This document shows, one piece after another, positions 25,737 to 34,408 of a DNA stretch of 64,000 nt (its first letter is position 1; every line of letters begins with the position of its first letter). A program made the position numbers and the translations under genes. The stretch lies in NCBI GenBank assembly GCA_034401795.1, contig CM067373.1, positions 87,009,448 to 87,073,447 on the forward strand. Direction: 5' to 3'. Below the pieces are notes generated by a model that saw only the letters and a program-made list of their open reading frames with translations, had not been told where the DNA came from and ran no database searches. This stretch comes from Chaetoderma sp. LZ-2023a. Lineage: Eukaryota; Mollusca; Caudofoveata; Chaetodermatida; Chaetodermatidae.

Positions 25737-28078
25737 CACATTCTAATTTCAGACATCTAAGTGGTGCACATCTTTTACAAGACAACGCACTTTGATTACA
25801 ATCGTTTACAATCCACTCGTTGCAGGATTAAATCTCAAAACCGTATCTATGGAGTATCCACAAAGCAACACTCTAAAACTAATTATCTCATCAAACTGTT
25901 CCCTCGTGGACATCACCAATTGAGGAATCCAGTTTCTCAGTCAATCCTATGACGTCATAATCAACCACGTCACATGTAGGCTGACGTCCTAATCAATTGC
26001 GTCATGAATGACGCGAGATAGTCCGTCTAAACGCTTAATAGTCTGTCATGTTGTACGAATTGTATATCTTTATTCTTTAATAAATATTCTGTTGCGCATT
26101 TTGAAACTAGTTCGACTTGGTGCTGTTGCTGCCATATGCATCAACATCACCCAGTCAAATTGGTTTCAAAATATTCAACAGCTTACCTGTATAGTTTTCT
26201 GGAATATGAGATTTTATGAGTGTAGGGATCGATGAATTCCTCCATTGCCACGCTCATTGCAAAAAGAAATTTAAAATCATTCTCATTCCAGGTACCGCGC
26301 TCCGGAATGTCTCCTTACGGACGGTTACTATGGTTACAAGATGGACATGTGGAGCATTGGGTGCGTGTTCTTTGAGATCCTGAGTCTGTATCCGCTTTTC
26401 CCCGGATCTAATGAAGTGGACCAAATAAGTAAAATACACGACATTATAGGCACTCCGAATCCTGGTGTTCTTGGAAAACTTAGAAAGTAAGAATTTACAT
26501 TCGTTACAACTGTGTTATCATTATTATCGTTGTCGTTGTTGCTAAATTGTTTATGACGTCATAATCAGCTAAGCCGCGTGTATGAGGACGTCATAACCAT
26601 TACGTCATAAATGATTTTATATGGCCCGTCTTTATAACTCTTAATAGTCCGACACGGTGTACAAATAGTACGCCTCTGCTATTTTAAAAACATGCTGTTG
26701 AATATTTTATTTGAAGCGACCAGTCAAATTAGTTTCAAAATATTCAACAGCTTACCTGTATATTTTTCTGGAAATTGATAGTCAGGGATTTCAGAGATCG
26801 TACTATCCCAACACGAGCGAAGTCTTGGTGGAGCTTAGCTAGGGATGGACGGGGCATAGCCAAAATGGAAAGGTTCATTCTGGTTCTTCTTATCATTATT
26901 TTCTCCGTCGCTGCTTTTGCCAATCTTATTGTATTGCTGGTGCAGTTTGTCTTTGTCATTGTCATTGTCTTTATTGTTATCGTCAAATTGTGTAGAATGT
27001 CCTTGTCTGCTAATATGTTAGATGGCCAATGCAAACGCGGTGGTGGTACTTAGATGTTGTTGATGGTGTACCGAACAGACCTGATAAATATGTCTAATCT
27101 TAATAAGCAGAAATTAGTTACCTCTCCCGGATGTAGGAATTGTTTGAGTGTAGTTTTAGTGATCATCTTGGTGACATTTTCAGCACTGACTGACTGCCGC
27201 TGGCAATGTCACTCTGGTCAGTGACCGAGGCGGGCACATCCCGGAAAGGTGGCTAATTTTTCCTTATTATGAGGATGGGATGAGACCAACATTTTTGTAA
27301 ATATTTAATCTTGCTTTGGCATGTCTACATTGAGCTTAGAAATTGGTAATGTAATTCTCGTAGGCCTACACGATTAATATTGTAAAATGTGGTTAAAATG
27401 TGTATCTATTGCAGTAAAGCACGCGGCATGAACTTCAACTTTCCCTCGAAGAAGGGTACGGGTATTGAACGATTGCTGCCACACGCATCCGCCCAAGCAA
27501 TCGACCTGATCTACCAACTGTGCGCATATGACCCGGAGAGCCGTATTACTGCCAAACAAGCGCTCAGACACGCCTACTTTAAGGATGTCCGGTTAATATA
27601 ATTTACATAATTAACTACGAGCTAGAGATAATTTCTCTCGGAGGGCGGGTGGGGTTGTTGAGGGGATGGCGTGTGGCGTGTGTGGCTATAAGATGGCCGT
27701 TTTTAAAACTTTGATTGGAATATGACTAAAATTTGTGAAGGCTCTGTAAACACAGTTGCAGAAAAAAATAGCGGAAATATTTTGATGTATGACTGCATTC
27801 CTGTGTTCGTCGAAGATGCTGCTGCTGACGCCGATGATGATCGTGATGATCATGAGATCATGGCCATGCTGATGATGATGATGATGATGATGATTAGGGG
27901 GAGGAGGTGGGCGGGCGGAGGGGGAGGATGGGGCGGGTGGCGGAGGAGGATGAGGAGCAAGAGGTGGTGGAGCAGCAGCTGCAGCAGCAGGAGGATGATG
28001 ATGGTAGTAGTGCCGTCGTAATTGTGCTGGTTTGATAATGATGTCGTGATGAGTGGAAGGAGGGAGGGGACGACAAGT

Positions 28079-28122
<44 letters not shown>

Positions 28123-28125
28123 AAT

Positions 28126-28160
<35 letters not shown>

Positions 28161-31017
28161 CGACGACGACGACATCAACAACAACAACATCAACAACAAA
28201 TGATAATAATTTGAATTCATTTTATCCTTTCAGAGACATAGACAAGAGGCCGATTGCTCTCCTAAATAAAGGCGTGAATCAAAAACGTCAAGAGCATAAG
28301 ATTACTGACGTCAGATCGAAACCTAACGACAGTCAAGACAGCAGCACCCAGGGGAAACTAGGGCGCGGCAACCAGGAGAACGTGGCGCCATCTATAAACC
28401 TTAACGACCAAGTTGTAAAGACAGAGATTCACCCAATGGTACTGGCCAAGGCACAGTCATATCCCACACAACAACACCCGCTCAGAGACAAGAAACGAGT
28501 ATGTATATATGCTGGACAAATATGACAATTTATCCATTCAGTATGAAGATATAATTTCAAAACGAATTGTTGTTTCGTATCGTATCAAATTTATCCCACC
28601 CATTTATTACGCTATCGTTTGGAATGAGCCTTAGCGTGGCAAATCTCATACGAAGTGCCACTTGATTGAGATTCTACTCATTACAATGATAATATTCCAT
28701 ATTTTGAGACCATTTTTGCTCTTTCATTTGATGAAATTCTTGTTAAATGACAAGCTCAATCTTTGAGTGGTGCCGGGTCTATTCTACCCATGCCCGCCCA
28801 TTTCTAGCTACGGTTTTCCTACGGTTTTCCGGTGTTGGGATGAATCAAATCCTCAATTCCCAAAATCCCCAAATCAAGGTAGCGCTCAGTTAAATTAGGT
28901 TCAAATTATTCAACAGATTGCTTATTAAACAGTAAAGATATACAATTCGTACACTTGATTGTCTATTCAATGTGCATAACGGAGATAGATATGTCATTCA
29001 TTATGCATTATGATCGTGGCGTCACCATACGTATGGCACGTAACTAATTATGACGTCATATACTTGAGTGACAGATCGGATCTCTCCATTACGTTTATCA
29101 TCTATTATACTTTTTCTGTTGCAGAAACGATTCAAAAGGACAAATGAGAATATGTACAACTTTGGCACAGGCCTCACGCTCGGTAGAGGTCATCTGCATG
29201 GGTCAACATTTAGCACAGCCATGTACACTAACCCATCTTCGACATTTCATTCTTCGTTCTACAAGCAGCAACCATCTACCAATCCATCGTATTCAATGTT
29301 TCCTACAATAGCCAATATTTACAAGAACAGAAAGGTGAGAAATCGTATGAAAGTAATACAGTATAGCGCGAAAAAACCCAAAAATTGAAATGTGTTAGTT
29401 AGTACAATTTTGAAGATGTAAGAAATGGTCTGTTGAATATTCTGATCATAGCTGGATTGGAGGGCATTGTTGCCTTAGGCAGCAATGACTTCCAATCCAA
29501 TGCGCCTTTCCACTGTATTCAGCCTTCATATGACGTCATAATCAACTACGTGACGTATATAATGACACCACAATCAATGTCGTCATTATGACATCACGAA
29601 TGACGTAGATAAGTACGTCACGAACGCATAGTTGAAGACGGACTATGCGTTGTTGTACGAATTGTATGTCTTTACTATTTAATAAATATCATGTTGAATA
29701 TTTTGAAACTAATTTGACTGGGAGCTGTTGCTGCCATAGGCAGCAACAGCACCCAGTCAAATTAGTTACAAAATATTCAAGTTTAACTGTATAGTTTTCA
29801 AGAAATTGATAGTCAGGACATTAGGCCCAACATGGCGAAGTGTGGGCGGAGCTTAGCTAGTGATGGGCGGGGCCTAGCTAAAACTGGAAAGGTCCATTAT
29901 GTCAAACATTCAATAACATGTTTTATTTTGTTTTGGAAACAAGTTATTTCTGAGATGCACTGTGTGTCAAAATTGTCCATGTATGGTACGTAAGTCCGCA
30001 TGGTTCCTGATTATATGTAATGAAAAGAAAGGGTGAATCCGATCTGTCACTCAAAGTATCTGATACCATAATCAAAATACGTCACATGTTAGATAACGTC
30101 ACAATCGGAAGACGGAGGTCCGACACGAAAATTGTAAAAACGACGTGTCAGAGAGTAACCTTTTGAACCGTACGTCTTTTGCGAAGTCACAATTTAAGAT
30201 AGCAACGGTTACCAGACAAATGATTTCCAAAATATTTAACAACTTTCTGCTACCTTTACATTGAGATTCTTGGAGTTCTGGGTTCGAGGTTCAAAGGCTA
30301 GAAATGGATCCCTCAACTCGCATCAACTCACTTTATGTCTGACTATATTCACTTTCCACACGAAACGTAATGGCATAGCTTGTTCAGATTCTCCAGGAGT
30401 CCACAATCTTATGGGAGATAACTTATCCGTGTCGAGGTAGTCAGGCGGTTGCCATATTACCTCCCCTGTATCTATGCGATGCTATCGACACATTTGGCTT
30501 ATAATGGAGTATTTCCTTAGCCTTAAGAGAGATGCCATGAAATCCACATTGCTGTCAAAGAGGACGTTTATCAAAAATCTAGCAAGGGAAGTAATCCGGT
30601 CGTTATTTACTTTCCAAGTGGGATCAGTTGGTAGTCGTCCGCTATTGTACTGACAGAACAAAATATACGCAGACTAATTAATAAGCCTAGCCTGGTTATC
30701 TCTAGTACGTTTGATAGCGCGCGCGCACGCACCCACGCACGTACGTACGCACACCTTTGTGGATATCTCTCCTTCCCTCCCTTCCTTTCTTCATTCCCCC
30801 TTCCTTCCGTCTTTCTTTCCTTCTTGTCTTTCTTTCTTTACCGGTGTTTGTTCGTTTGTTTGTTTATTTATGTATTTATTTTTAGCTAAATATGTATTAA
30901 TGGATTAATTAGTTAATTAAATTATTTACTTACTTTCAGCTACCGGCTCAGAGTAACAAGTCGTTGTTTAGTCAATACCAGCTTCCATCAATAGATAAAC
31001 GCGGGACAGGATATTAA
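11189..31017 (+). CDS. MOK: MOK-type protein kinase gene (exons 2-11 as seen), spliced
   Basis: Ten exons with GT-AG borders join in one uninterrupted frame of 470 codons plus TAA. Joined segments: 11189-11303, 20929-21018, 21760-21830, 22598-22676, 25458-25592, 26292-26486, 27415-27591, 28234-28498, 29125-29334, 30940-31017. The product is a serine/threonine kinase of the MAK/ICK/MOK group in the CMGC class. It has the glycine loop GEGTFSEV, the ATP lysine in [16 protein letters not shown] (helix C Glu), [14 protein letters not shown], the TEY activation motif and WYRAPECL. MOK is recognised by the stretches [24 protein letters not shown] and [14 protein letters not shown]. The vertebrate protein is about 420 residues; this one has a somewhat longer, basic, low-complexity tail. 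The family is linked to cilia, but nothing here shows that directly. The exon with the start codon must lie upstream, because 11189 begins at the second base of a codon; it was not found. Confidence 0.9.
11820..12022 (+). mobile_element. SINE-like fragment with conserved central-domain motif
   Basis: The segment around 11935-12022 contains CTTTAGTCGCCTCTTACGAC, then CACGCAGAGGATACGGAAGG, then TGTATTCTAAGCCCC. I recall this kind of motif as part of the central domain of widespread metazoan SINEs; that is from memory and unverified. No A/B-box tRNA head was confidently located upstream, so the copy is probably truncated. The family name is left open. Confidence 0.5.
12395..15415. repeat. 3-kb degenerate minisatellite (CAGTCATCCGATCTGTCACTCATG units)
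   Basis: A core unit of about 24 bp (CAGTCATCCGATCTGTCACT plus CATG) and shorter CAGTCGGTCGGT units repeat more than 100 times with substitutions. Recent segmental copies are visible: about 13526-13700 and 13766-13940 are almost identical at a 240-bp offset, and 12740-12880 matches 13010-13150. Many overlapping ORFs on both strands (Ser/His/Cys-rich) result from the repeat. Unit lengths vary and no conserved non-repetitive spacers exist, so it is not a CRISPR. Confidence 0.93.
15420..17240. other. Intronic stretch; one unidentified degenerate open region on the minus strand
   Basis: On the minus strand one frame is open from 17060 down to 16437, interrupted by only two stops near 16740-16755. 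It has ordinary amino-acid composition. I recognise no domain, and it may be a decayed retroelement or gene fragment. The rest of the stretch shows nothing. Confidence 0.3.
17245..17445. repeat. (AAC)n-(ATC)n-(AGC)n triplet microsatellite
   Basis: About ten AAC units, then ATC units, then about 20 AGC units with one AAC interruption (17249-17352). A looser AGC/AAC/ACT tract follows at 17382-17445. It is intronic. Poly-Gln, poly-Ser and poly-Leu ORFs through it are not genes. Confidence 0.93.
17860..17947. repeat. Palindrome, variant 2
   Basis: Arms CTGTTGGATATTTTGACC and their complement surround a GATTAAAAGACATAGCTGCC core. It is the same variant as 4096-4187 and 48874-48963, here in the large MOK intron. 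Confidence 0.65.
18740..20690 (+). pseudogene. Decayed LINE (non-LTR retrotransposon) pol fragment
   Basis: Broken frames resemble the region between endonuclease and reverse transcriptase ([11 protein letters not shown] near 19110, [20 protein letters not shown] near 19215). RT-like pieces follow: [20 protein letters not shown] near 19384, [17 protein letters not shown] near 19525, and [20 protein letters not shown] near 19686. A C-terminal part contains [18 protein letters not shown] (near 20325) and RWSMFCHV (near 20441). Many stops and frameshifts make it inactive. The fragments at 42160-42745 and 45265-45545 appear to be the same family. The exact clade is not determined. Confidence 0.72.
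20929..21018 (+). CDS. MOK: MOK exon (helix C region)
   Basis: Acceptor TTTATTCAG and donor GTAAGT. The translation starts with the codon split from the previous exon and reads [20 protein letters not shown], then NILELHEVL. The Glu of LREVQ is the helix C partner of the ATP lysine. Confidence 0.92.
21104..21141. repeat. (TTTG)n microsatellite
   Basis: About eight TTTG units, ending in GTCTG, within the intron after exon 20929-21018. Confidence 0.85.
21760..21830 (+). CDS. MOK: MOK exon (hinge region)
   Basis: Acceptor TTTCATTTCAG and donor GTAGGC. It encodes [20 protein letters not shown] followed by LIK, the hinge and start of the C-lobe. [12 protein letters not shown] is one of the strongest matches to MOK. 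Confidence 0.92.
22079..22200. repeat. (GTGC)n-(GT)n microsatellite with G-rich tail
   Basis: About 22 GTGC units (22081-22170), then GT units, then GGGGTGGG-rich sequence to about 22286. It lies in a MOK intron. ORFs on both strands are repeat products. Confidence 0.94.
22598..22676 (+). CDS. MOK: MOK exon (C-lobe helix E)
   Basis: Acceptor TTTATTGCAG and donor GTAAGC. It encodes [20 protein letters not shown] followed by VEHMHK, helix E leading to the catalytic loop. The first two bases complete an Asp codon begun in the previous exon. Confidence 0.92.
22830..24045 (-). repeat. Fragments of family B and palindrome arms
   Basis: Decayed pieces are seen at 22840-22985 (GATTTACCTTTCTACCAATC, then CTCGGTATAT) and at 23810-24045. 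The second contains CACTATCGCTCGAGGAGACA, then AAAATGGCGG and CAACATTTACGATG, matching 3195-3270. Intervening sequence shows other partial arms (23335-23360, 23480-23530). There is no coding content. Confidence 0.5.
24085..24605 (-). repeat. Two family A-subfamily fragments with palindromes
   Basis: The first piece (24085-24265) has GGGATCCAGTTCTAGCTATG near its start and a palindrome at 24194-24262. The second (24375-24605) has a longer palindrome at 24398-24475 (arms TTTGACTGGGAGCTGTTGCT), TGACGTCATATACTTGAGTG and the GATCCCTCGATTAC end. Both are inverted relative to copy 1. Confidence 0.6.
24735..24912. repeat. ~22-bp tandem repeat (CTCGAGTAGAAATATTTAAA)
   Basis: About eight irregular units of CTCGAGTAGAAATATTTAAA with substitutions. 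Several contain the palindrome ACTCGAGT. It is intronic, between two MOK exons. Confidence 0.85.
25458..25592 (+). CDS. MOK: MOK exon (HRD, DFG and TEY motifs)
   Basis: Acceptor TTTCGTCAG and donor GTATGT. It encodes [20 protein letters not shown], then [15 protein letters not shown] and PYTEYISTR. It holds the catalytic Asp and Asn of the HRDVKPEN loop, the Mg-binding Asp of DFG and the TEY activation motif. All catalytic residues are present, so an active kinase is expected. Confidence 0.93.
25687..25738. repeat. (GAC)n triplet microsatellite
   Basis: About 15 consecutive GAC/ACG triplets within the intron after exon 25458-25592. Confidence 0.92.
25928..26246 (+). repeat. Family A copy ending 45 bp before a MOK acceptor
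   Basis: It contains CCTATGACGTCATAATCAAC, ATTCTGTTG, a palindrome at 26088-26182 (arms TTTTGAAACTAGTTCGACTT and mirror) and the GGATCGATGAATTCCTCCATT end at 26246. The next MOK exon starts at 26292, so the polypyrimidine tract lies immediately beyond the repeat edge. Confidence 0.72.
26292..26486 (+). CDS. MOK: MOK exon (APE motif to helix G)
   Basis: Acceptor TCTCATTCCAG and donor GTAAGA. It encodes [20 protein letters not shown], then [20 protein letters not shown] and [15 protein letters not shown]. It has the APE motif, the conserved DxWSxGC of the C-lobe and the CMGC-type FPG / DQI.KI...GTP insert region. Confidence 0.93.
26545..26882 (+). repeat. Family A MITE-like repeat in a MOK intron
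   Basis: It carries TTATGACGTCATAATCAGCT near 26548, GAGGACGTCATAACC and the GTCCGACACGGTGTAC block. A shortened palindrome follows (26691-26752), then ATCCCAACACGAGCG and a GGAAAGGTTCATT end. Confidence 0.74.
27415..27591 (+). CDS. MOK: MOK exon (end of kinase domain)
   Basis: Acceptor TCTATTGCAG; donor GTTAAT, weaker than consensus but required by the frame. It encodes [20 protein letters not shown], then [20 protein letters not shown] and [18 protein letters not shown], ending in the typical helix I motif of CMGC kinases. The last codon is split (CG|A) and completed at 28234. Confidence 0.9.
27860..28000. repeat. GAT/GAG/AGC-rich simple sequence
   Basis: GATGATGATG near 27865-27895, then GGAGGAGG/GGGCGG-rich and AGCAGC sequence in the intron. 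ORFs of Met/Arg/Ser runs are not genes. Confidence 0.75.
28078..28202. repeat. (CAA)n triplet microsatellite
   Basis: About 35 CAA triplets interrupted by AATAAT, GACGAC and ATC units. It lies 32 bp upstream of the acceptor of exon 28234-28498. The 5' part of the Thr-rich ORF here is not coding. Confidence 0.93.
28234..28498 (+). CDS. MOK: MOK exon (basic tail, part 1)
   Basis: Acceptor TTATCCTTTCAG and donor GTATGT. One A completes the codon split from the previous exon, giving [20 protein letters not shown] and a polar, Lys/Gln/Asn-rich tail with no further domain. The exon boundary is supported by frame continuity on both sides. An ATG upstream of the acceptor in the same frame is not needed. 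Confidence 0.82.
28790..29090 (-). repeat. Family A-subfamily copy ending 34 bp before a MOK acceptor
   Basis: Inverted copy. It has CCCGCCCATTTCTAGCTACG near its start, decayed palindrome arms at 28890-28915, ACAATTCGTACACTTG, TATGACGTCATATACTTGAG and the GACAGATCGGATCTCTCCATT end at 29090. Exon 29125-29334 begins just downstream. Confidence 0.65.
29125..29334 (+). CDS. MOK: MOK exon (tail, part 2)
   Basis: Acceptor TTTTCTGTTGCAG and donor GTGAGA, phase 0 at both ends. It encodes [20 protein letters not shown] and continues to NIYKNRK: 70 Ser/Thr/Tyr/Asn-rich residues with no recognised domain, in the position of the poorly conserved MOK C-terminal tail. Confidence 0.8.
29430..29899 (+). 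repeat. Half palindrome (variant 2) joined to a family A copy
   Basis: The segment 29430-29500 is most of the variant 2 palindrome (TTGAATATTCTGATCATAGC, core TTGTTGCCTTAGGCAGCAATG). It loses its outer right arm where a family A copy begins (GCGCCTTTCCACTG at 29502). That copy runs through a complete palindrome at 29693-29781 and ends GGAAAGGTCCATT near 29898. Confidence 0.72.
30040..30310 (+). repeat. Degenerate family A-like repeat
   Basis: It begins GATCTGTCACTCAAAGTA, has ACGTCACA motifs and GTCCGACACG, and reaches a decayed right palindrome arm (TTTCCAAAATATTTAACAA near 30225). It stops near AAATGGATCCCTCAAC. Confidence 0.5.
30705..30870. repeat. CGCA-rich and CTTT/TTTG simple repeats
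   Basis: GCGCGCGCACGC-type sequence at 30717-30750, a pyrimidine tract at 30766-30838 and TTTGTTTGTTTATT at 30853-30870, just upstream of the last MOK exon. Confidence 0.7.
30940..31017 (+). CDS. MOK: MOK terminal exon with stop
   Basis: The acceptor ACTTACTTTCAG precedes 30940. It encodes [20 protein letters not shown] followed by RGTGY and TAA at 31015-31017. The end resembles the LPxI..KxG ending of the vertebrate protein, which supports this as the true terminal exon. Confidence 0.84.
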   Translation, partial: LPAQSNKSLFSQYQLPSIDKRGTGY

Positions 31018-31414
31018 TTAAGAAACCCTTTCAATACTGAAGCACCAACATAGCAATTTCAAGCCACTCATACAGACTATATCGAACATTGTATTACAAT
31101 GTATCATTTTGGTCTGATGGATTGAAAGGGTTAATTCAGAACAAACAACAATACGCCCACGTGCTACGAATTATATGTGCTCCTGGTTTAACAGTTTTTG
31201 CGGGCTGACTAAAAGACAACTTTGGACTAAAGCTAGTCTGTACCATGATTTTTTTGTGTAGGTTATACTGAGTACACAGACTAGAGTACTATAATTCGTA
31301 TATGTATCATCGTGTGTAGATTCATCAAACGCGTTGGGATTTTGCCAATATAGAACCGGATTTGTTTTCAGCAACGTCATGTAAAAGCCTCCCGATGGCC
31401 AGCGAATGCAGGTA
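31018..31414 (+). other. MOK: Probable MOK 3' UTR / downstream sequence
   Basis: No element or ORF of note. A first AATAAA downstream of the stop is at 31736-31741, beyond a family A fragment, so the transcript end is uncertain. Confidence 0.35.
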
Positions 31415-31600
31415 TCCGATATGTCACTCAAGTATATATGACATCATCGTCACATGTAGACTGACGTAGCGATCAGAATGACGTATTATAACTCCACCAT
31501 AAAGCGTGAAAAGTCCGTCAACTGTACACATTTTAGACGCAGCAACAGTCCTCAGTGAAATTAGTTTGAAAATATTCAACAGCTTACCTGTTAATTCAGC
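31415..31600 (+). repeat. Partial family A repeat
   Basis: CGATATGTCACTCAAGTATA, then ACGTAGCGATCAGAATGACG and the right palindrome arm AATTAGTTTGAAAATATTCAACAGC, ending at the CTTACCTG block. The distal part with GGGCGGGG is missing. Confidence 0.58.
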
Positions 31601-32784
31601 GTTTTCAACGGGAAGTGCGCATTCGTTCATTATTGTGTATTGCTGGTGACGTGAGTTCAGTAAAGTGCAACTGCTCGTGTTTGATCGCTGACGTAGATAT
31701 GTTAAGCGCATAGGTGCCTATATCGTCCAAAAAGGAATAAATTCCCCTTTGGTAATTGAAAGAGAAATTGAACAGAAGCGAATTTATATATTTTTTATCC
31801 TGAATACAAGTGTACTGGCTATATTAATCTGTCATTTTATTGGATTACGTAATAGAATTAGTAACGCAAACATACTATTTTAGAGACTTTAATAAAGTAC
31901 TAAACTGAAATTCCGCCTTGCAGAGGGTCATAGATGATAGCCACTCTACGTTATTTAACTATGTGACTCTATTCGACTGGGACTTTTCTGTAGAGTAAAT
32001 TTACTTGCGCAGTGGCCAAAATGTGCTCTACCCAAACGTACCAGTCGAATAAAAAAAATTAGTATGGAAGGGGCAGAAACACGATATCGCCTAAATTTTG
32101 CAATCTTGAAAAAAAAATCCACCTTTCAGCGATGTTTTCAGTCATAGGGAATGGTGAATAACAGTAGTAGAAATCAGCTCCCTAAGTTTCGGCATTTCAT
32201 TTTTTTCATCGCGTGACACTTCACGAAATATGCTACACCTTTTGTCTCCGGATTGTTCCGCGCTCTATTTTTTCCTGGAAATACCAGTCGAATAAAAAAT
32301 ATTCTCTATGGAGCCAATGAGCTCTAAGATTTTTCCAAGTCGAATACGGCCATTGATTCTAACATACATAAATAATGGGCGAATCTTAGCTAGAAATGGA
32401 CGGAGCATAGTTAGAAATGGATCCCTAAATTGTGGCAATCACGCTAGCATATTCCGTATCTTCCGGGCTGCGCGAAACACTTCCTTTGTTATGAAAATGT
32501 GCATGACGACAGCTGCTAAGACAGAAAATTCGCATAGGTGGAGTATGGTGTTACGCGCTGTTTATGAGAGACATATGTTACAACACTATACCTCCATGTT
32601 ACAATCACTAAACCATATTTGAATGAATAAATAGAGGATCTCGACCGGGGTCGCCATTGAATATCACCATTGTCATACGAGGTGACAATTATTACTTTGT
32701 ATGAGATTTAGCGATGCAACAACATTCATCCAGTTTTTGCTTAAAATATGATGAATAGATAATCGTGTGCTCTAGAAGTTAAGA
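31601..32784. other. No gene; repeated CCAGTCGAATAAAAAA motif
   Basis: The short motif ACCAGTCGAATAAAAAA appears at about 32041 and 32284, and a related TATTCGACTGG in the opposite sense at about 31971-31981. It may be a small inverted-repeat element of about 320 bp. A family A tail-like segment lies at 32375-32430. No ORF is supportable. Confidence 0.4.
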
Positions 32785-33115
32785 TGTCTGTCTAATGGAC
32801 GAATCCACGTTTAGCTATGCCCCACCCATTTCTAACTAAGCTCCGCACACGCGTGTACGTGTTAGAATCGACAGAACCATGCATTTTTAGAATCCCAATA
32901 GCAAGGTTGAATATTTGGAACGAATTAGTTTCAAAATATTCAACTGACGTTTTATTAAATAATAGATAAGATACAATTCGTATAACTTATAACTTATGTA
33001 CATTTAAACGATCACCGCGGACTTATCTACGTCATCATTATGCATTAAGAATATTTGAGACTTAATTTGATTGGAAGCCATTACTGTCCACAATATTCAA
33101 CAGTACGTTTTATTT
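32785..33115 (-). repeat. Inverted family A copy with reduced palindrome
   Basis: It starts TTAGCTATGCCCCACCCATT, continues with a short palindrome at 32910-32945 (TTGAATATTTGGAACGAATT and mirror) and the ACAATTCGTATAACTT block, and fades near 33050. Another decayed arm pair is at 33045-33105. Confidence 0.58.
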
Positions 33116-33267
33116 TGGTTTAGAAACAGGTTAAGTTCTTTCTGCGCTGTACCGTAAAAGGTTCTTGTGAATGGTAACATTCGGAAACAAAGTTGTAGTT
33201 ATGTTTCTGAAAGGACGCTGGCTTGATGTTTTGAGATTGTTGTTTCCAAAACATTCAATGCAGGGTT

Positions 33268-33602
33268 CCAGTTTATCCACCAATCACATGACGTCATAAT
33301 AAACTACGTGATGTGTAGGATGACGTCGTAATCACGTAGGTCATGAATGACGTGGCTAAGCTCGCCACGAACGCTTAATTGATGATAGGCTAAGCGTTGT
33401 TGTACGAATTGTATGTCTTTACTATTTAATAAAGATGCTGGTGAATATTTAGTTTCAAAATATTTAACAACTTACCTGTATAGTTTTGTGGAAATTACTA
33501 GTCAGGGAGTTCAGGGATCGATCGTTCACAACATGGGCGAAATGTGTGTGGAGCTTGGCTAAAGATGGGCGGGGCATAGCTAAAATTGGATTCCTCCATT
33601 GT
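33268..33602 (+). repeat. Family A MITE-like repeat
   Basis: TTCCAGTTTATCCACCAATC at the start, CATGACGTCATAATAAACTA, GGATGACGTCGTAATCACG, GTTGTACGAATTGTATGTCT and a collapsed palindrome near 33440-33470. ATGGGCGGGGCATAGCTAAA and TCCTCCATT lie at the end. Confidence 0.74.
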
Positions 33603-34069
33603 CTCCCAATCTCCTGTCAATCAAATAATGAGGTGACGTCACAATGTTAATCATAAGTAACATTTCTGTGTATTGCTGCTTTATTTCAAACCTGCTTGAA
33701 CGTAATTTCGGGAACAAAGTTTCTGAAAAATCTTTTACCTATCATTGTGTTTTAGAAATAAAGTTTCCGCAATACAAAGTTTCGGAAACTTTCTTGATAT
33801 GTGGCCGCTAGTAGTGATAGTATATGGCTTGCTAACTAGATGCGTTTCTCTTTATAAGTATATTTGCCAGTGGCAAACTATTATCTAAGTCTGTCTGTCA
33901 GCATTGCCTATTATATGTAAAGAAACACTGCTGGCAGATATATGTCATGAAGAAGGACTGGTATCAGATATACTTCATAAAGAAAAAACGTCCTTCTTTA
34001 TTGTGTACATCTGTGAGCAGTGTCGCTTTAAATCTGATATGCACGACTGCCAGTTATACCTAATTCCAG

Positions 34070-34408
34070 AATCCATTTCCTCGGTCAATCACACGACGTC
34101 ATAATAAACTAAGCGACGTGTAGGGTGACGTCATAACCATTACGTAATGAATGACTCGATTTAGTCCGTCTTAAATGCTTAATAATCCGTCAGCTTGTAT
34201 GAATTGTATGTCTTTACGATTTAATAAACATAGGCAGCAACAGCGCCAAGTCAAATTGGTTTCGAAATATTCAGCGGCTTACCTGTATAGTTTTCTCGAA
34301 ATTTATATTCATGGCGTTCAGGGATCGATCGATCCCGACGCGTGCGAGGTGTGGATGGAGCTTAGATAGGGATGGGCGGGCATAGCTAAAACTGGATAGG
34401 TCATTTAA
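34070..34408 (+). repeat. Family A MITE-like repeat
   Basis: CACACGACGTCATAATAAAC, GGTGACGTCATAACCATTAC and the ACTCGATTTAGTCCGTCTTA block. Only the right palindrome arm remains (34232-34275). ATCGATCGATCCCGACGCG follows, with the end AAACTGGATAGGTCATT. Confidence 0.74.

Noticed and set aside
28022-28233. Upstream Thr-rich extension of the MOK tail exon
   Set aside because: The frame is open only through the CAA repeat. The acceptor at 28233 gives exact frame continuity with the exon ending at 27591.
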